Of a DNA stretch of 44,037 nucleotides, positions 24,612-34,203 are shown piece after piece. Each line of letters begins with the position of its first letter. Within the stretch, counting starts at the first letter, position 1. The notes under the pieces are model-generated. The model had not been told where the DNA came from. It did not search any database and saw nothing but the letters and a program-made list of their open reading frames with translations. Origin of the DNA: Halomonas citrativorans (GTDB taxonomy: Bacteria; Pseudomonadota; Gammaproteobacteria; Pseudomonadales; Halomonadaceae); the NCBI RefSeq assembly GCF_900163645.1, contig NZ_FUKM01000036.1:1-44037 (forward strand). The letters are read 5' to 3'. The position numbers and the translations under genes were made by a program.

Positions 24612-26633
24612 ATGACCCGTGCGCCCGCTTACCCGCATCTTTTTCAGCCAATTACGATTGGCCATTTAACGCTACCCAACCGCATTTTAATGGGCTCCAT
24701 GCATACCAATCTGGAAGAGACGCCCAATGGGTTTGCAAGGTTGGCGGCTTTTTATGCTGAGCGTGCGCGGGCCGGGGTAAGTTTAATCGTCACCGGGGGG
24801 ATTGCGCCAAACCCGGAAGGTGCGGTGTTTCAGGGCGCCAACGCGCTAACCGATGAAAGCCAACTGGCAGAGCATCGTCAAGTCGTGGAGGCTGTTCACG
24901 CGGAAGGCGGGCATCTGTGCATGCAGATTCTCCATGCGGGGCGCTACGCCTACTCGCCTGAATTGGTGGCGCCCTCGGCAATTCAGGCACCCATTAATCC
25001 GTTTACTCCCCGCGAACTAAGTAGTGACGACGTTGAGCAGCAAATTGCCGACTACGTGCGCTGCGCATGCCTGGCGCAACAGGCAGGTTATGACGGCGTC
25101 GAAATAATGGGCTCGGAAGGCTATCTGATTAATCAGTTTATCTGCCAGCGTACCAATCAGCGTCAGGATGCCTGGGGCGGTAGTTTTGAGCAGCGCATGC
25201 GCTTTCCACTTGAAATTGTTAAACGCATTCGAGCGGCAGTGGGCGAGCGCTTTGTGGTGATTTTTCGTCTGTCGATGATTGACCTGGTGGAAGACGGCAG
25301 TACGTGGCAAGAGATCGTTACGCTTGGCCAGGCGGTGGAAGCAGCGGGTGCCGATATCATCAATACCGGGATTGGTTGGCACGAAGCGCGGGTGCCCACG
25401 ATTGTCACCAGCGTGCCACGTGCCGCCTTTACCGAGGTGACCCGGCGAGTAAAAACAGCGCTTTCGGTGCCGCTGATCACTACTAATCGGATTAATATGC
25501 CAGAGATTGCCGAACAGGTGCTGTCCGAAGGCCACGCCGATATGGTGTCCATGGCGCGGCCGTTTTTGGCGGATCCTGAGTGGGTGCGTAAAGCCGAAGC
25601 GGGGCAGGCCGATGAAATCAATACCTGCATTGCCTGTAACCAGGCCTGCCTGGATCACACCTTTGCAGGCAAGTTAACCTCTTGTTTAGTTAATCCGCGC
25701 GCCTGCCATGAAACCGAGCTTGTGATTGAACCCGCCACCACGCCTAAACGCGTGGCCGTGGTGGGCGGTGGACCAGCGGGGCTTGCCACGGCCGTTACTG
25801 CCGCCAGCCGTGGCCATCACGTAGTGCTATTTGAGCAGCGTGACACGCTGGGCGGGCAGTTTAATTACGCGCGCCGGATTCCAGGCAAAGAGGAGTTTAA
25901 CGAAACCCTACGCTACTACCGCGTAATGCTGGAAAAGTACGCGGTAGAGATTCGTTTGAACACCCGTGCCATCCCAGAAGCACTGGCTGAGTTTGACGAT
26001 ATTATTATTGCCAGCGGCGTACGCCCACGCACGCTGTCGCTGCCCGGCGCTGAACACCCCAGCGTGCTGAGCTATGCCGATGCCATTGAATCCCCTGAAC
26101 GGGTAGGCCGCCGGGTTGCCGTTATCGGGGCAGGCGGTATTGGTTTTGACGTTTCCGAGCTTTTGGCCCATGAAGAACATCCGGCCCTTGATATCGATAC
26201 CTGGTGCGACGAGTGGGGCGTTGACCTGGCCGTTAGCGAACGCGGCGGTTTAAAAGCCCCTGTGGCGCCCGCTGTAGCACGTGACATTGTCATGCTACAA
26301 CGTAAAACCTCAAAGCCTGGCAAGTACCTGGGTAAAACCACGGGCTGGGTACACCGGGCTTCGCTAAAGGCGCGCGGCGTTTCGACCTTGACGGGCTGCG
26401 AGTACCTTAAAATTGATGATGATGGGCTGCATATTCGCCGCAATGGCGAGGACAGCGTGCTGGGTGTGGATACGGTGGTGGTATGCGCGGGGCAGGAATC
26501 GGTGCGTGATTTAGTGGCGCCGCTTGAGGCGCTCGGTAAACAGATTCATATCATTGGCGGTGCCGATGAGGCGGCAGAGCTTGACGCCAAGCGCGCTATT
26601 GATCAGGGAATGCGCTTGGCTGCCCAGCTTTAA
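24612..26633 (+). CDS. fadH: 2,4-dienoyl-CoA reductase (NADPH) FadH
   Basis: Iron-sulfur flavoenzyme that removes the double bond at even positions in unsaturated fatty acids so beta-oxidation can finish. The 673 residues match FadH. Residues 1-330 form the FMN-binding old-yellow-enzyme barrel. The 4Fe-4S ligands C339, C342, C346 and C358 follow. The FAD/NADPH domain starts with VAVVGGGPAGLATA and has a second nucleotide motif VAVIGAGGIGFDVSELLA. AAGGAG precedes the ATG. Transcribed alone. Confidence 0.96.
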   Translation: MTRAPAYPHLFQPITIGHLTLPNRILMGSMHTNLEETPNGFARLAAFYAERARAGVSLIVTGGIAPNPEGAVFQGANALTDESQLAEHRQVVEAVHAEGGHLCMQILHAGRYAYSPELVAPSAIQAPINPFTPRELSSDDVEQQIADYVRCACLAQQAGYDGVEIMGSEGYLINQFICQRTNQRQDAWGGSFEQRMRFPLEIVKRIRAAVGERFVVIFRLSMIDLVEDGSTWQEIVTLGQAVEAAGADIINTGIGWHEARVPTIVTSVPRAAFTEVTRRVKTALSVPLITTNRINMPEIAEQVLSEGHADMVSMARPFLADPEWVRKAEAGQADEINTCIACNQACLDHTFAGKLTSCLVNPRACHETELVIEPATTPKRVAVVGGGPAGLATAVTAASRGHHVVLFEQRDTLGGQFNYARRIPGKEEFNETLRYYRVMLEKYAVEIRLNTRAIPEALAEFDDIIIASGVRPRTLSLPGAEHPSVLSYADAIESPERVGRRVAVIGAGGIGFDVSELLAHEEHPALDIDTWCDEWGVDLAVSERGGLKAPVAPAVARDIVMLQRKTSKPGKYLGKTTGWVHRASLKARGVSTLTGCEYLKIDDDGLHIRRNGEDSVLGVDTVVVCAGQESVRDLVAPLEALGKQIHIIGGADEAAELDAKRAIDQGMRLAAQL

Positions 26634-26762
26634 ACGCGTTGATAGTGGCGGGTGACGCTCGTCCATAAATGACGATAGACTGGCTGACCCATCACCTTAT
26701 TAAGCATAACGTGATGTTTAAAGGCGCTAGTGGCACCCAGCTGGCGCTGTAACTGTGTCTGC

Positions 26763-26796
26763 AAAAGACAATGTCAGTGAAAGACAATGTCAGTGA
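26763..26796. repeat. Direct repeat of 16 bases upstream of the threonine aldolase gene
   Basis: AAAGACAATGTCAGTG occurs twice back to back, with the internal dyad GACAATGTC in each copy. The second copy ends about 16 bases before the aldolase start, so it may be an operator pair or a simple duplication. The rest of 26634-26811 shows nothing clear. Confidence 0.6.
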
Positions 26797-26811
26797 AAAA
26801 GGATAATTGCC

Positions 26812-27867
26812 ATGACGTCGGAGTGTACCCCCCGTTTTTTAGCCAGCGATAACACTTCTGGTATTTGTCCGGAAGCCATGGCGTATCTGCTGGACGCTAA
26901 TCAGGTTGATGACTTGGCGTATGGCAATGACCATTGGACCGAGCGTGCTGCGAACCGCTTTCGTCAAATGTTTGATTACGACTGCGAAGTGTTTTTTGTT
27001 TTTAACGGTACTGCGGCTAACTCACTGGCGCTTTCTGCGATGGGGCGCAGTTACCATAGCGTGATTTGTCATGAGCTGGCGCATATTGAAACCGACGAGT
27101 GCGGCGGCCCGGAGTTCTTCTCCAATGGCGCCAAACTGCTGACCTCGCCAGGAGCGAATGGCAAGCTTACCCCTGAGGGGATTGAGGCGTTGGTTACTCG
27201 GCGGAGCGATATTCACTACCCAAAACCTAAAGTGGTTTCGCTGACCCAGGCAACCGAAGTAGGAACGGTATATACCCGCGAAGAACTACTGGCCATTCGT
27301 GCCATTGCCGATAAGCATGATTTACGCCTACACATGGATGGCGCTCGGTTTGCCAATGCCTGTGCCAGCTTGAATGCTACGCCTGCCGAGCTGACCTGGC
27401 AGGTAGGTGTTGATGCATTGTGTTTTTCTGGGACTAAAAATGGCTTGGCGATGGGTGAGGCGATTTTGTTCTTTAATCGCGAGCTGGCAGAAGATTTTTC
27501 GTATCGCTGCAAGCAGGCAGGTCAGTTGGCATCCAAAATGCGCTATATATCAGCGCCGTGGCTAGGCCTTTTGGAGAGTGGGGCGTGGCTCACCAATGCT
27601 CAACATGCTAACGCAATGGCACAATATTTAACGCAAGGGCTGCAAGCGCTGCCAGGCGTGTCGTTGATGTTTCCTGCCCAGGCAAACAGCGTCTTTGTTG
27701 AGTTGCCAGCCCATGCAATTAGCGCGCTAAAAGCCAAGGGGTGGACCTTCTATACGTTTATTGGCGCCGGAGGAGCACGCTTTGTATGTGCTTGGAATAC
27801 CACCGTTGAATTACTGGATTTACTTATCGCGGATGTCAAAATTGCTCTTGAACAGCATTCTGGGTAG
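26812..27867 (+). CDS. ltaE: Low-specificity L-threonine aldolase
   Basis: PLP enzyme that cleaves L-threonine and L-allo-threonine to glycine and acetaldehyde. The 351 residues match the Pseudomonas-type family. The substrate-side FLASDNTSGICPEAM, FVFNGTAANSLALSAMG, the VVSLTQATEVGTVY segment, LHMDGARFANA with the PLP-ring aspartate, and the Schiff-base lysine K209 in CFSGTKNGLAMGE are present. AAAAAGG precedes the ATG. Monocistronic, followed by a strong terminator. Aldolases with other beta-hydroxy amino acid preferences look alike. Confidence 0.92.
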   Translation: MTSECTPRFLASDNTSGICPEAMAYLLDANQVDDLAYGNDHWTERAANRFRQMFDYDCEVFFVFNGTAANSLALSAMGRSYHSVICHELAHIETDECGGPEFFSNGAKLLTSPGANGKLTPEGIEALVTRRSDIHYPKPKVVSLTQATEVGTVYTREELLAIRAIADKHDLRLHMDGARFANACASLNATPAELTWQVGVDALCFSGTKNGLAMGEAILFFNRELAEDFSYRCKQAGQLASKMRYISAPWLGLLESGAWLTNAQHANAMAQYLTQGLQALPGVSLMFPAQANSVFVELPAHAISALKAKGWTFYTFIGAGGARFVCAWNTTVELLDLLIADVKIALEQHSG

Positions 27868-27905
27868 TAAGAGACTCTGGAGTTTTCAGGCGTATCGCTT
27901 TTTTT

Positions 27906-27936
27906 ACCGCCGCTGCACACGCAGCGGCGGTTTTTT
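27906..27936 (+). terminator. Terminator of the threonine aldolase gene
   Basis: ACCGCCGCTGC pairs with GCAGCGGCGGT around ACAC, followed by six T. The remaining 27937-28237 is the upstream region of prkA; it holds only a weak CCTGC/GCAGG hairpin near 28054-28072. Confidence 0.92.
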
Positions 27937-28237
27937 GTAGATGCTCAATAAAAAGGCGTGACGTCTGGCCCGCCATGCCAATGTTGATCATTAGAGAATC
28001 GTTAAACGTTTCTGATGAAGTGCTTTTTGGTTAAAACACTGTTGTATCAACATCCTGCCTTTTAAGTGCAGGGCTTTTCTGGCGAATGCCTATGCGTATC
28101 ACATGTTAGCGTTGAAGTTTTAGTCATCACATTTTGCTAATGCTGGCTACGCTAATAGAGCGACACCTCGTTAGGCTCACCACGATAAAATATTCATCTG
28201 GGTGGTGATTGCCTGGGGATGGCCATAGGAGAGTTCC

Positions 28238-30160
28238 ATGAGCATCTTTGACCACGTTCAAGACCGTTTTTCCCGCGTGCAGCAAGAAGACATGAGTTTG
28301 GAAGAGTATCTGGCGCTTTGTCGTCGTGACCCAACGGTTTATGCCAGCGCCGCGGAGCGTATGCTGGACGCCATCGGCGAGCCTACTGTTATTGATACGG
28401 CAAAAGACCCGCGCTTATCGCGTATTTTTTCCAATAAGGTAATACGCCGCTACCCGGTTTTTGCTGAGTTTCATGGTATGGAGGAGGCCATTGAGCAGAT
28501 AGTGGCTTACTTCCGTCATGCCGCCCAAGGGCTTGAGGAGCGCAAGCAGATTCTCTATCTGCTGGGGCCGGTGGGTGGCGGTAAATCATCACTTGCGGAG
28601 CGCTTAAAACTGCTAATGGAGCGCATCCCTTTTTACGCCATTAAAGGCTCACCCGTTTATGAGTCGCCGCTTGGGCTGTTCTCACCTGAAGAGGATAGCG
28701 AGCTGCTTGAAAAAGAGTATGGGATTGCGCCGCGCTATCTGAAAAGTGTGATGTCCCCTTGGGCCGCCAAGCGTTTAAAAGAGTACGGCGGCGATATTTC
28801 CCAGTTTCGTGTAGTGCGTCTTTATCCTTCGCGGCTGCACCAGATAGCGATTTCTAAAACGGAACCGGGTGATGAGAATAACCAGGATATCTCCTCGTTA
28901 GTGGGTAAAGTCGATATCCGCCAGCTTGAGCTTTACTCCCAGGATGACCCGGATGCTTATAGCTTCTCGGGCGGGCTTTGCCGCGCTAACCAAGGGTTAA
29001 TGGAATTCGTTGAGATGTTTAAGGCGCCGATCAAGGTGCTACATCCGCTGTTAACCGCCACCCAAGAGGGGAATTACAACCCAACGGAGGGGATGGGCGC
29101 CATTCCGTTTGATGGCATTATCCTGGCGCACTCCAACGAATCCGAGTGGCAGGCATTTCGCAATAACCGTAACAACGAGGCCTTTCTTGACCGCGTATAT
29201 ATCGTCAAAGTGCCTTACTGCTTGCGAGTATCTGAAGAGATCAAAATCTATCAAAAGCTACTGGAAGACTCCTCCCTCAATTCCGCACCCTGCGCGCCCG
29301 ATACGCTGCGCATGCTGGCACAATTCTCGGTGCTGTCTCGGTTAAAAGTGCCCGAGAACTCCAGTATCTACTCCAAAATGCGCGTGTACGATGGCGAAAA
29401 TCTAAAAGATACCGACCCGCGTGCCAAGTCGATACAAGAGTACCGCGATGCGGCAGGTGTGGACGAAGGCATGCAAGGGCTCTCCACCCGTTTTGCGTTC
29501 AAGATTCTTTCCAAGGTATTTAACTTTGACAGCACCGAGGTTGCCGCTAACCCGGTACACCTGCTGTATGTGCTGGAGCAAGCGCTTGAGCGTGAGCAAC
29601 TGCCCTCTGAAGTATTTGAGCGTTATCTGGGCTTTATTAAAGAGTTTTTGGCTCCGCGCTATGTGGAGTTTATTGGCAAAGAGATCCAGACGGCTTATCT
29701 CGAATCCTACAGCGAGTATGGGCAGAATATTTTTGATCGCTATGTCACCTATGCCGATTTCTGGATTCAAGACCAGGAGTACCGCGACCCGGATACCGGC
29801 GAGCAGTTGAATCGCCAATCGCTTAATGAAGAGCTTGAAAAAATTGAGAAGCCAGCGGGCATCTCCAATCCCAAGGACTTCCGTCATGAAGTGGTTAACT
29901 TTGTGCTGCGAGCGCGTGCCCAGAACAATGGCATGAATCCCAGCTGGCAGTCGTATGAGAAGCTTAAAGGGGTTATTGAACACAAGATGTTTGCCAATAC
30001 CGAAGAGCTTTTGCCGGTCATCTCGTTTAACGCCAAGGCCTCAAAGTCGGACCAGAAAAAGCACGAGGACTTCGTCGCTCGGATGGTGGAGCGCGGCTAT
30101 ACCGAGAAGCAGGTGCGTCTGCTTTCCGAGTGGTACCTGCGCGTGCGCAAGTCGCAGTAA
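28238..30160 (+). CDS. yeaG: PrkA-type serine protein kinase (YeaG)
   Basis: AAA-domain protein kinase of 640 residues. Walker A GPVGGGKSS (G110-S117) lies in the N-terminal AAA domain, and PrkA signatures follow such as VIRRYPVFAEF and QGLMEFVEMFKAPIKVLHPL. The C-terminal part is the PrkA kinase-like domain. E. coli YeaG is made under nitrogen starvation and stationary phase and is involved in metabolic heterogeneity. GGAG precedes the ATG. Starts a three-gene operon with yeaH and spoVR/ycgB, a very conserved trio. Confidence 0.95.
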   Translation: MSIFDHVQDRFSRVQQEDMSLEEYLALCRRDPTVYASAAERMLDAIGEPTVIDTAKDPRLSRIFSNKVIRRYPVFAEFHGMEEAIEQIVAYFRHAAQGLEERKQILYLLGPVGGGKSSLAERLKLLMERIPFYAIKGSPVYESPLGLFSPEEDSELLEKEYGIAPRYLKSVMSPWAAKRLKEYGGDISQFRVVRLYPSRLHQIAISKTEPGDENNQDISSLVGKVDIRQLELYSQDDPDAYSFSGGLCRANQGLMEFVEMFKAPIKVLHPLLTATQEGNYNPTEGMGAIPFDGIILAHSNESEWQAFRNNRNNEAFLDRVYIVKVPYCLRVSEEIKIYQKLLEDSSLNSAPCAPDTLRMLAQFSVLSRLKVPENSSIYSKMRVYDGENLKDTDPRAKSIQEYRDAAGVDEGMQGLSTRFAFKILSKVFNFDSTEVAANPVHLLYVLEQALEREQLPSEVFERYLGFIKEFLAPRYVEFIGKEIQTAYLESYSEYGQNIFDRYVTYADFWIQDQEYRDPDTGEQLNRQSLNEELEKIEKPAGISNPKDFRHEVVNFVLRARAQNNGMNPSWQSYEKLKGVIEHKMFANTEELLPVISFNAKASKSDQKKHEDFVARMVERGYTEKQVRLLSEWYLRVRKSQ

Positions 30161-30200
30161 GCGCCGGTACTGCAAAAGCCCTTTGGGTTAAGGAGGTCGT

Positions 30201-31490
30201 ATGACCTACTTTATTGATCGAAGACCTAATGCCAAACATAAGAGCGCGGTTAACCGGCAGCGCTTTTTGGAGCGCTACCGTCAGCATATCAAGCGCTCTG
30301 TTGAAGAGGCGGTTAACCGCCGCTCCATTACCGATATGGAGCGCGGTGAAAAAATCTCTATCCCCACCAAGGACATTTCCGAGCCGGTGTTTCAGCATGG
30401 CCCTGGTGGGGCGCGCAATATCGTCTCGCCGGGTAATAAAGAGTTTCTACAGGGCGACAGGATTCGCCGCCCCAGTGGCCAAGGCGGCGGAGGCGGCGCG
30501 GGTGAAGGGAGTGCTTCTGACCAAGGCGAAGGTAACGATGAGTTTGCGTTTACGCTTAGCCGGGAGGAGTTTTTAGAGTTTGTTTTCGATGGTTTGGAGC
30601 TTCCGCACCTGCAGAGTAAGCCGCTTAAATCATTGGAAGAAGTAAAAATGGTGCGCGCGGGCCTTTCCCGGGATGGCGTGCCCTCGCGTATCAGTATTAC
30701 GCGTTCCATGCGGGAGGCCTACGCCCGCCGTATTGCCATGCGAGCACCGATCAAGCGAGCGCTAAAAGAAGCTGAGCAAGCACTGGAGGCAGAAGAGCGC
30801 AAGGACAGCGTGCTACGTAATCCGGCACGGGTGGCTGAACTGAAAGCTGACATCGAGCGTTTAAAGAAACGCATCGAGGCAGTGCCGTTTATTGATACCT
30901 ACGATTTGCGCTATCACCAGTTGGCAGCGCAGCCTCAGCCCTCAAGCCAGGCGGTAATGTTCTGTGTCATGGATGTTTCAGGCTCCATGACACAGAACCA
31001 TAAAGACATTGCGAAGCGGTTTTTTCTGCTGCTTTATCTTTTTTTAGAGAAACACTACGAAAAGGTCGAACTGGTGTTTGTCCGCCACCATACAGCCGCA
31101 AAAGAAGTGAGTGAGGAGGAGTTCTTTTACTCCCGCGAAACGGGCGGCACCATTGTCTCAAGCGCACTCACGCTGGTGGATCACATTATTCAAAAGCGCT
31201 ATCCCGCCGAGCAGTGGAATCTATACGTGGCTCAGGCATCGGATGGCGACAATTGGGACGATGATTCCAATACCTGCCGCAATTTACTGATTAAAAAGCT
31301 GATGCCTCAACTTCAGTACTACGCGTATGTAGAAATTACCCCTCACGATCATCAGTCGCTTTGGCATGAGTACCAGAACGTCGCTGAACACTTTCCTGAA
31401 CGCTTTACGATGCGCCAAATTGTCGAAGCCAGTGATATTTACCCTGTTTTTCGTGAGCTGTTTAAACGCCGCTTGAATCAAGCGCGCTAA
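30201..31490 (+). CDS. yeaH: YeaH/YhbH family protein (DUF444) with VWA-like domain
   Basis: A 429-residue partner of the PrkA kinase. The basic N-terminus ([20 protein letters not shown]) is followed by a glycine/acid-rich linker around residues 92-112. The C-terminal half is a von Willebrand A-like domain with the metal-site signature DVSGS (D258-S262). Perfect AAGGAGG before the ATG. Present only with prkA and spoVR genes in most genomes, so they likely work as a complex; the reaction is unknown. Confidence 0.94.
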   Translation: MTYFIDRRPNAKHKSAVNRQRFLERYRQHIKRSVEEAVNRRSITDMERGEKISIPTKDISEPVFQHGPGGARNIVSPGNKEFLQGDRIRRPSGQGGGGGAGEGSASDQGEGNDEFAFTLSREEFLEFVFDGLELPHLQSKPLKSLEEVKMVRAGLSRDGVPSRISITRSMREAYARRIAMRAPIKRALKEAEQALEAEERKDSVLRNPARVAELKADIERLKKRIEAVPFIDTYDLRYHQLAAQPQPSSQAVMFCVMDVSGSMTQNHKDIAKRFFLLLYLFLEKHYEKVELVFVRHHTAAKEVSEEEFFYSRETGGTIVSSALTLVDHIIQKRYPAEQWNLYVAQASDGDNWDDDSNTCRNLLIKKLMPQLQYYAYVEITPHDHQSLWHEYQNVAEHFPERFTMRQIVEASDIYPVFRELFKRRLNQAR

Positions 31491-31515
31491 ACGCGTGCGT
31501 GTTGAGGAGTACGCT

Positions 31516-33078
31516 ATGAATGCGTCCCAAAAGCCCATTGCGACTGGTTCTGACTGGAATTTTAGTATTCTGGAGCACTTTAACGACAAGCTGGCTGCGC
31601 TTGCCGACGAGTACCGCCTGGATACGTACCCCAACCAAATAGAAGTCATCACCACCGAACAGATGATGGATGCTTACGCCAGTGTGGGCATGCCGGTGGG
31701 CTACTATCACTGGTCGTTTGGTAAGCAGTTTCTGGCCGTTGAGCAAGCTTACAAGCGGGGCCAAATGGGCTTGGCATACGAGTTGGTGATTAATTCCAAC
31801 CCTTGCATTGCCTATTTGATGGAAGAAAACACCCTGATGATGCAGGTGCTGGTCATGGCGCATGCCTGCTATGGGCATAATTCCTTCTTCAAGGGCAATT
31901 ATCTGTTTCGTACCTGGACCGATGCCGAATCGATCGTTGATTATCTGGTGTTTGCACGTCACTACATTGCTAAATGCGAAGAGCGCCACGGCGTTCATGC
32001 GGTTGAGCAACTGTTGGATGCGTGTCACGCGCTGCAAAATTATGGCGTTGACCGCTATAAGCGACCTTCGCCGATCTCGGCTGAAGAGGAGGCCAGGCGC
32101 CAGGATGAACGGGAAGCCTACCTGCAAACGCAGGTGAATATGTTGTGGCGTACGATTCCTGAGCCGCCTGACAATGCGTCACCGCTGCCTGGTAGCCTTA
32201 ACAGCGACAACGATCCGCTAGGACTGCACAGCGGCGGAATTTACCCGCCGGAGCCTCAGGAAAATCTGCTCTATTTTATTGAAAAAAATGCCCCGTTATT
32301 GGCCCCTTGGCAGCGTGAAATAGTACGTATTGTGCGCAAGCTGGCGCAGTATTTTTACCCCCAGCGCCAAACTCAGGTCATGAATGAGGGGTGGGCATGC
32401 TTTTGGCATTACACGTTGATGAATCGCTTGTATGACGAAGGCGATGTTGATGAAGGTCTGATGCTTGAGTTCTTGCAGTCTCACGCCGCGGTCATTAATC
32501 AACCTGACTTTGATAGTCCTTACTTCAACGGTATCAATCCGTATGCGTTGGGGTTTGCCATCTTTATGGACATCAAACGGATATGCGAAGCACCGACCGA
32601 GGAGGATTATCAGTGGTTTGCTGATATTGCGGGTACGCCTTGGCGTAGTACGCTTGAATTTGCTATGCGCAACTTTAAGGATGAGTCGTTTATTCAGCAG
32701 TTTCTGTCGCCCAAGGTAATGCGCGACCTTAAGCTGTTTTTAATTGTGGATGATGATCAGTCGGAAACACTCGAAGTTGCGGCTATTCATAATGAACAGG
32801 GCTATCGCCGGGTGCGCGATGCGCTTTCTACTCAGTACGCGCTATCGGTGAAAGAGCCAAATATTCAAGTGGTTGAGGCTGATATCCGGGGAGATCGCTC
32901 ATTAACACTGCACCATGTCCAGGATTGTCGCCGCCCCCTTGGACGTAGTGTCTACCCGGTTATTCGGCACCTGCATGAGCTTTGGGGGTTCCCTGTACGT
33001 CTGGTTTCCATGGATGAAGGGCGGGTGACGCATCGCTACCGTTGGCCCATAGAGGAGGAAAGTAAAGACAATCCGTAA
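31516..33078 (+). CDS. ycgB: SpoVR family protein (YcgB)
   Basis: A 520-residue soluble protein of the SpoVR family. ATG 31516 has GAGGAG before it; an in-frame GTG at 31495 is rejected. Typical motifs include YPNQIEVITTEQMMDAYASV, YHWSFGKQFL, HACYGHNSFFKGNYLF, MNEGWACFWHYTLMNRLYDE and NPYALGFAIFMDIKRICE, rich in histidines and glutamates. In Bacillus the family affects the spore cortex; in gammaproteobacteria it is part of the PrkA-YeaH stress module. Third gene of that operon, 25 bases after yeaH, followed by a terminator. Confidence 0.95.
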   Translation: MNASQKPIATGSDWNFSILEHFNDKLAALADEYRLDTYPNQIEVITTEQMMDAYASVGMPVGYYHWSFGKQFLAVEQAYKRGQMGLAYELVINSNPCIAYLMEENTLMMQVLVMAHACYGHNSFFKGNYLFRTWTDAESIVDYLVFARHYIAKCEERHGVHAVEQLLDACHALQNYGVDRYKRPSPISAEEEARRQDEREAYLQTQVNMLWRTIPEPPDNASPLPGSLNSDNDPLGLHSGGIYPPEPQENLLYFIEKNAPLLAPWQREIVRIVRKLAQYFYPQRQTQVMNEGWACFWHYTLMNRLYDEGDVDEGLMLEFLQSHAAVINQPDFDSPYFNGINPYALGFAIFMDIKRICEAPTEEDYQWFADIAGTPWRSTLEFAMRNFKDESFIQQFLSPKVMRDLKLFLIVDDDQSETLEVAAIHNEQGYRRVRDALSTQYALSVKEPNIQVVEADIRGDRSLTLHHVQDCRRPLGRSVYPVIRHLHELWGFPVRLVSMDEGRVTHRYRWPIEEESKDNP

Positions 33079-33111
33079 ATGATTACAACGTACAGGCGAG
33101 TAACGTATAAC

Positions 33112-33135
33112 GCCCTGCGTTTGGCAGGGCTTTTT
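33112..33135 (+). terminator. Terminator of the prkA-yeaH-spoVR operon
   Basis: GCCCTGC pairs with GCAGGGC around GTTTG, followed by five T. Confidence 0.85.
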
Positions 33136-33142
33136 AGCCGCG

Positions 33143-33457
33143 TTACCCCTGAGCTACCCAGGATTGACACCAGCCACCAGGTTCAACGCTGTTTTCAGGA
33201 AACAGCTGGCAGCCTTGATTACCAGAGGTATAAAACATGCAGTTGTCGCACCGTTCACCTGATGTATAAGCAGGGTGGTCGCTGGCATCGCTCGCTTTTT
33301 CAACATAGCTCAGCGCTTGGGCACTCGGTACGGAAGGGTCAAGGCGAGGTAGCGATTGAGCAAAGGCCGTTTTCGATAAAATACCGATGCCCAAGGGTAG
33401 GGTTGCCAGCCCCCATATACTGGTGCGTATAAAATGACGGCGGCTCTGATTAGCCAT
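33143..33457 (-). CDS. High-potential iron-sulfur protein (HiPIP) with Tat signal
   Basis: A 104-residue periplasmic 4Fe-4S electron carrier. The twin-arginine signal SRRHFIRTSIWGLATLPL is cut near TAFA (about residue 33). Cluster ligands are C70, C73, C83 and C97 with the HiPIP spacing CxxC-x9-C-x13-C. AAGGAG precedes the ATG. HiPIPs pass electrons to terminal oxidases or photosynthetic reaction centres; here a respiratory role is likely. Monocistronic. The 389 bases upstream (33458-33846) hold only weak inverted repeats such as CGGTCA/TGACCG (33534-33564). Confidence 0.94.
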   Translation of the reverse strand: MANQSRRHFIRTSIWGLATLPLGIGILSKTAFAQSLPRLDPSVPSAQALSYVEKASDASDHPAYTSGERCDNCMFYTSGNQGCQLFPENSVEPGGWCQSWVAQG

Positions 33458-33846
33458 GATCTCTCCTTAAGGTCACTCTCATCGATAAGTCACGGTGATC
33501 GGATGGTGGGCCATCGCTTCTGTTTATTACTAGCGGTCAATGACTAACGGTTTATTGCTGACCGTTTTGTTACATGCTGTTTTGAGCACCAACCGTTTGA
33601 CCCTAAATATCGCGTTGTTATCCATCCATGCTAACGAATAGATGCGTGGCGCGCGACTTCTTCGTGCAAGGCAAGGATTTAGAGAGATTTTGTGTCCAGG
33701 CTGCGGATTTAACCAGGCCTGTTATACTCCACGCTTTGGCGGCTGTTGACGTTTTTCTTGCGTATTACGCCATTAAACAGGTGTAGGCGTTGTGAGTAAA
33801 ATGACGATGGGCCCCGGTATCACTTACATTTTTCAGTGAGGACGCT

Positions 33847-34122
33847 ATGCAAAACGCAGTTATTTTAATTAATACCGAAAAAGGCCAGGTTAAAGCAGTA
33901 GCGGAGCGTTTAGCGGACGTAGAAGGCATTAGTGAAGTGTACTCAACCTGCGGGCGTTACGACCTGGTGGCCATTGCACGTACGCGAGATTTTGAAAGCC
34001 TGGCTGAATTGGTCACCGAGCGCCTTAACGAGGTTGAAGGTATCAGCGATACGGAAACGCTTAACGCCATGCAGGTACATTCACGCCACGATCTTGAAAC
34101 CATGTTTTCACTAGGCTGGTAA
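33847..34122 (+). CDS. Stand-alone Lrp/AsnC ligand-binding domain protein
   Basis: A 91-residue protein that is just the RAM (AsnC_trans_reg) domain: AVILINTEKGQVKAVAERLA, VEGISEVYSTCGRYDLVAIA and a final THSRHDLETMF-like end (VHSRHDLETMFSLGW). There is no DNA-binding HTH. Such proteins form oligomers that bind amino acids and may modify other Lrp-family regulators. TGAGGA precedes the ATG. Monocistronic. Confidence 0.9.
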   Translation: MQNAVILINTEKGQVKAVAERLADVEGISEVYSTCGRYDLVAIARTRDFESLAELVTERLNEVEGISDTETLNAMQVHSRHDLETMFSLGW

Positions 34123-34203
34123 TGTTGACATAGGCACCGGCCACAGCAATGGCCGCGTGTCATAAGCAGGCGATAAAAATTAGCGTGTGGGGAGTAGGGG
34201 AAC

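Noticed and set aside
25017..25658. 213-codon minus-strand ORF opposite fadH
   Set aside because: Antisense shadow; composition reflects the codon bias of fadH.
31462..32127. 221-codon minus-strand ORF opposite spoVR
   Set aside because: Antisense shadow of a conserved gene, no start signals.
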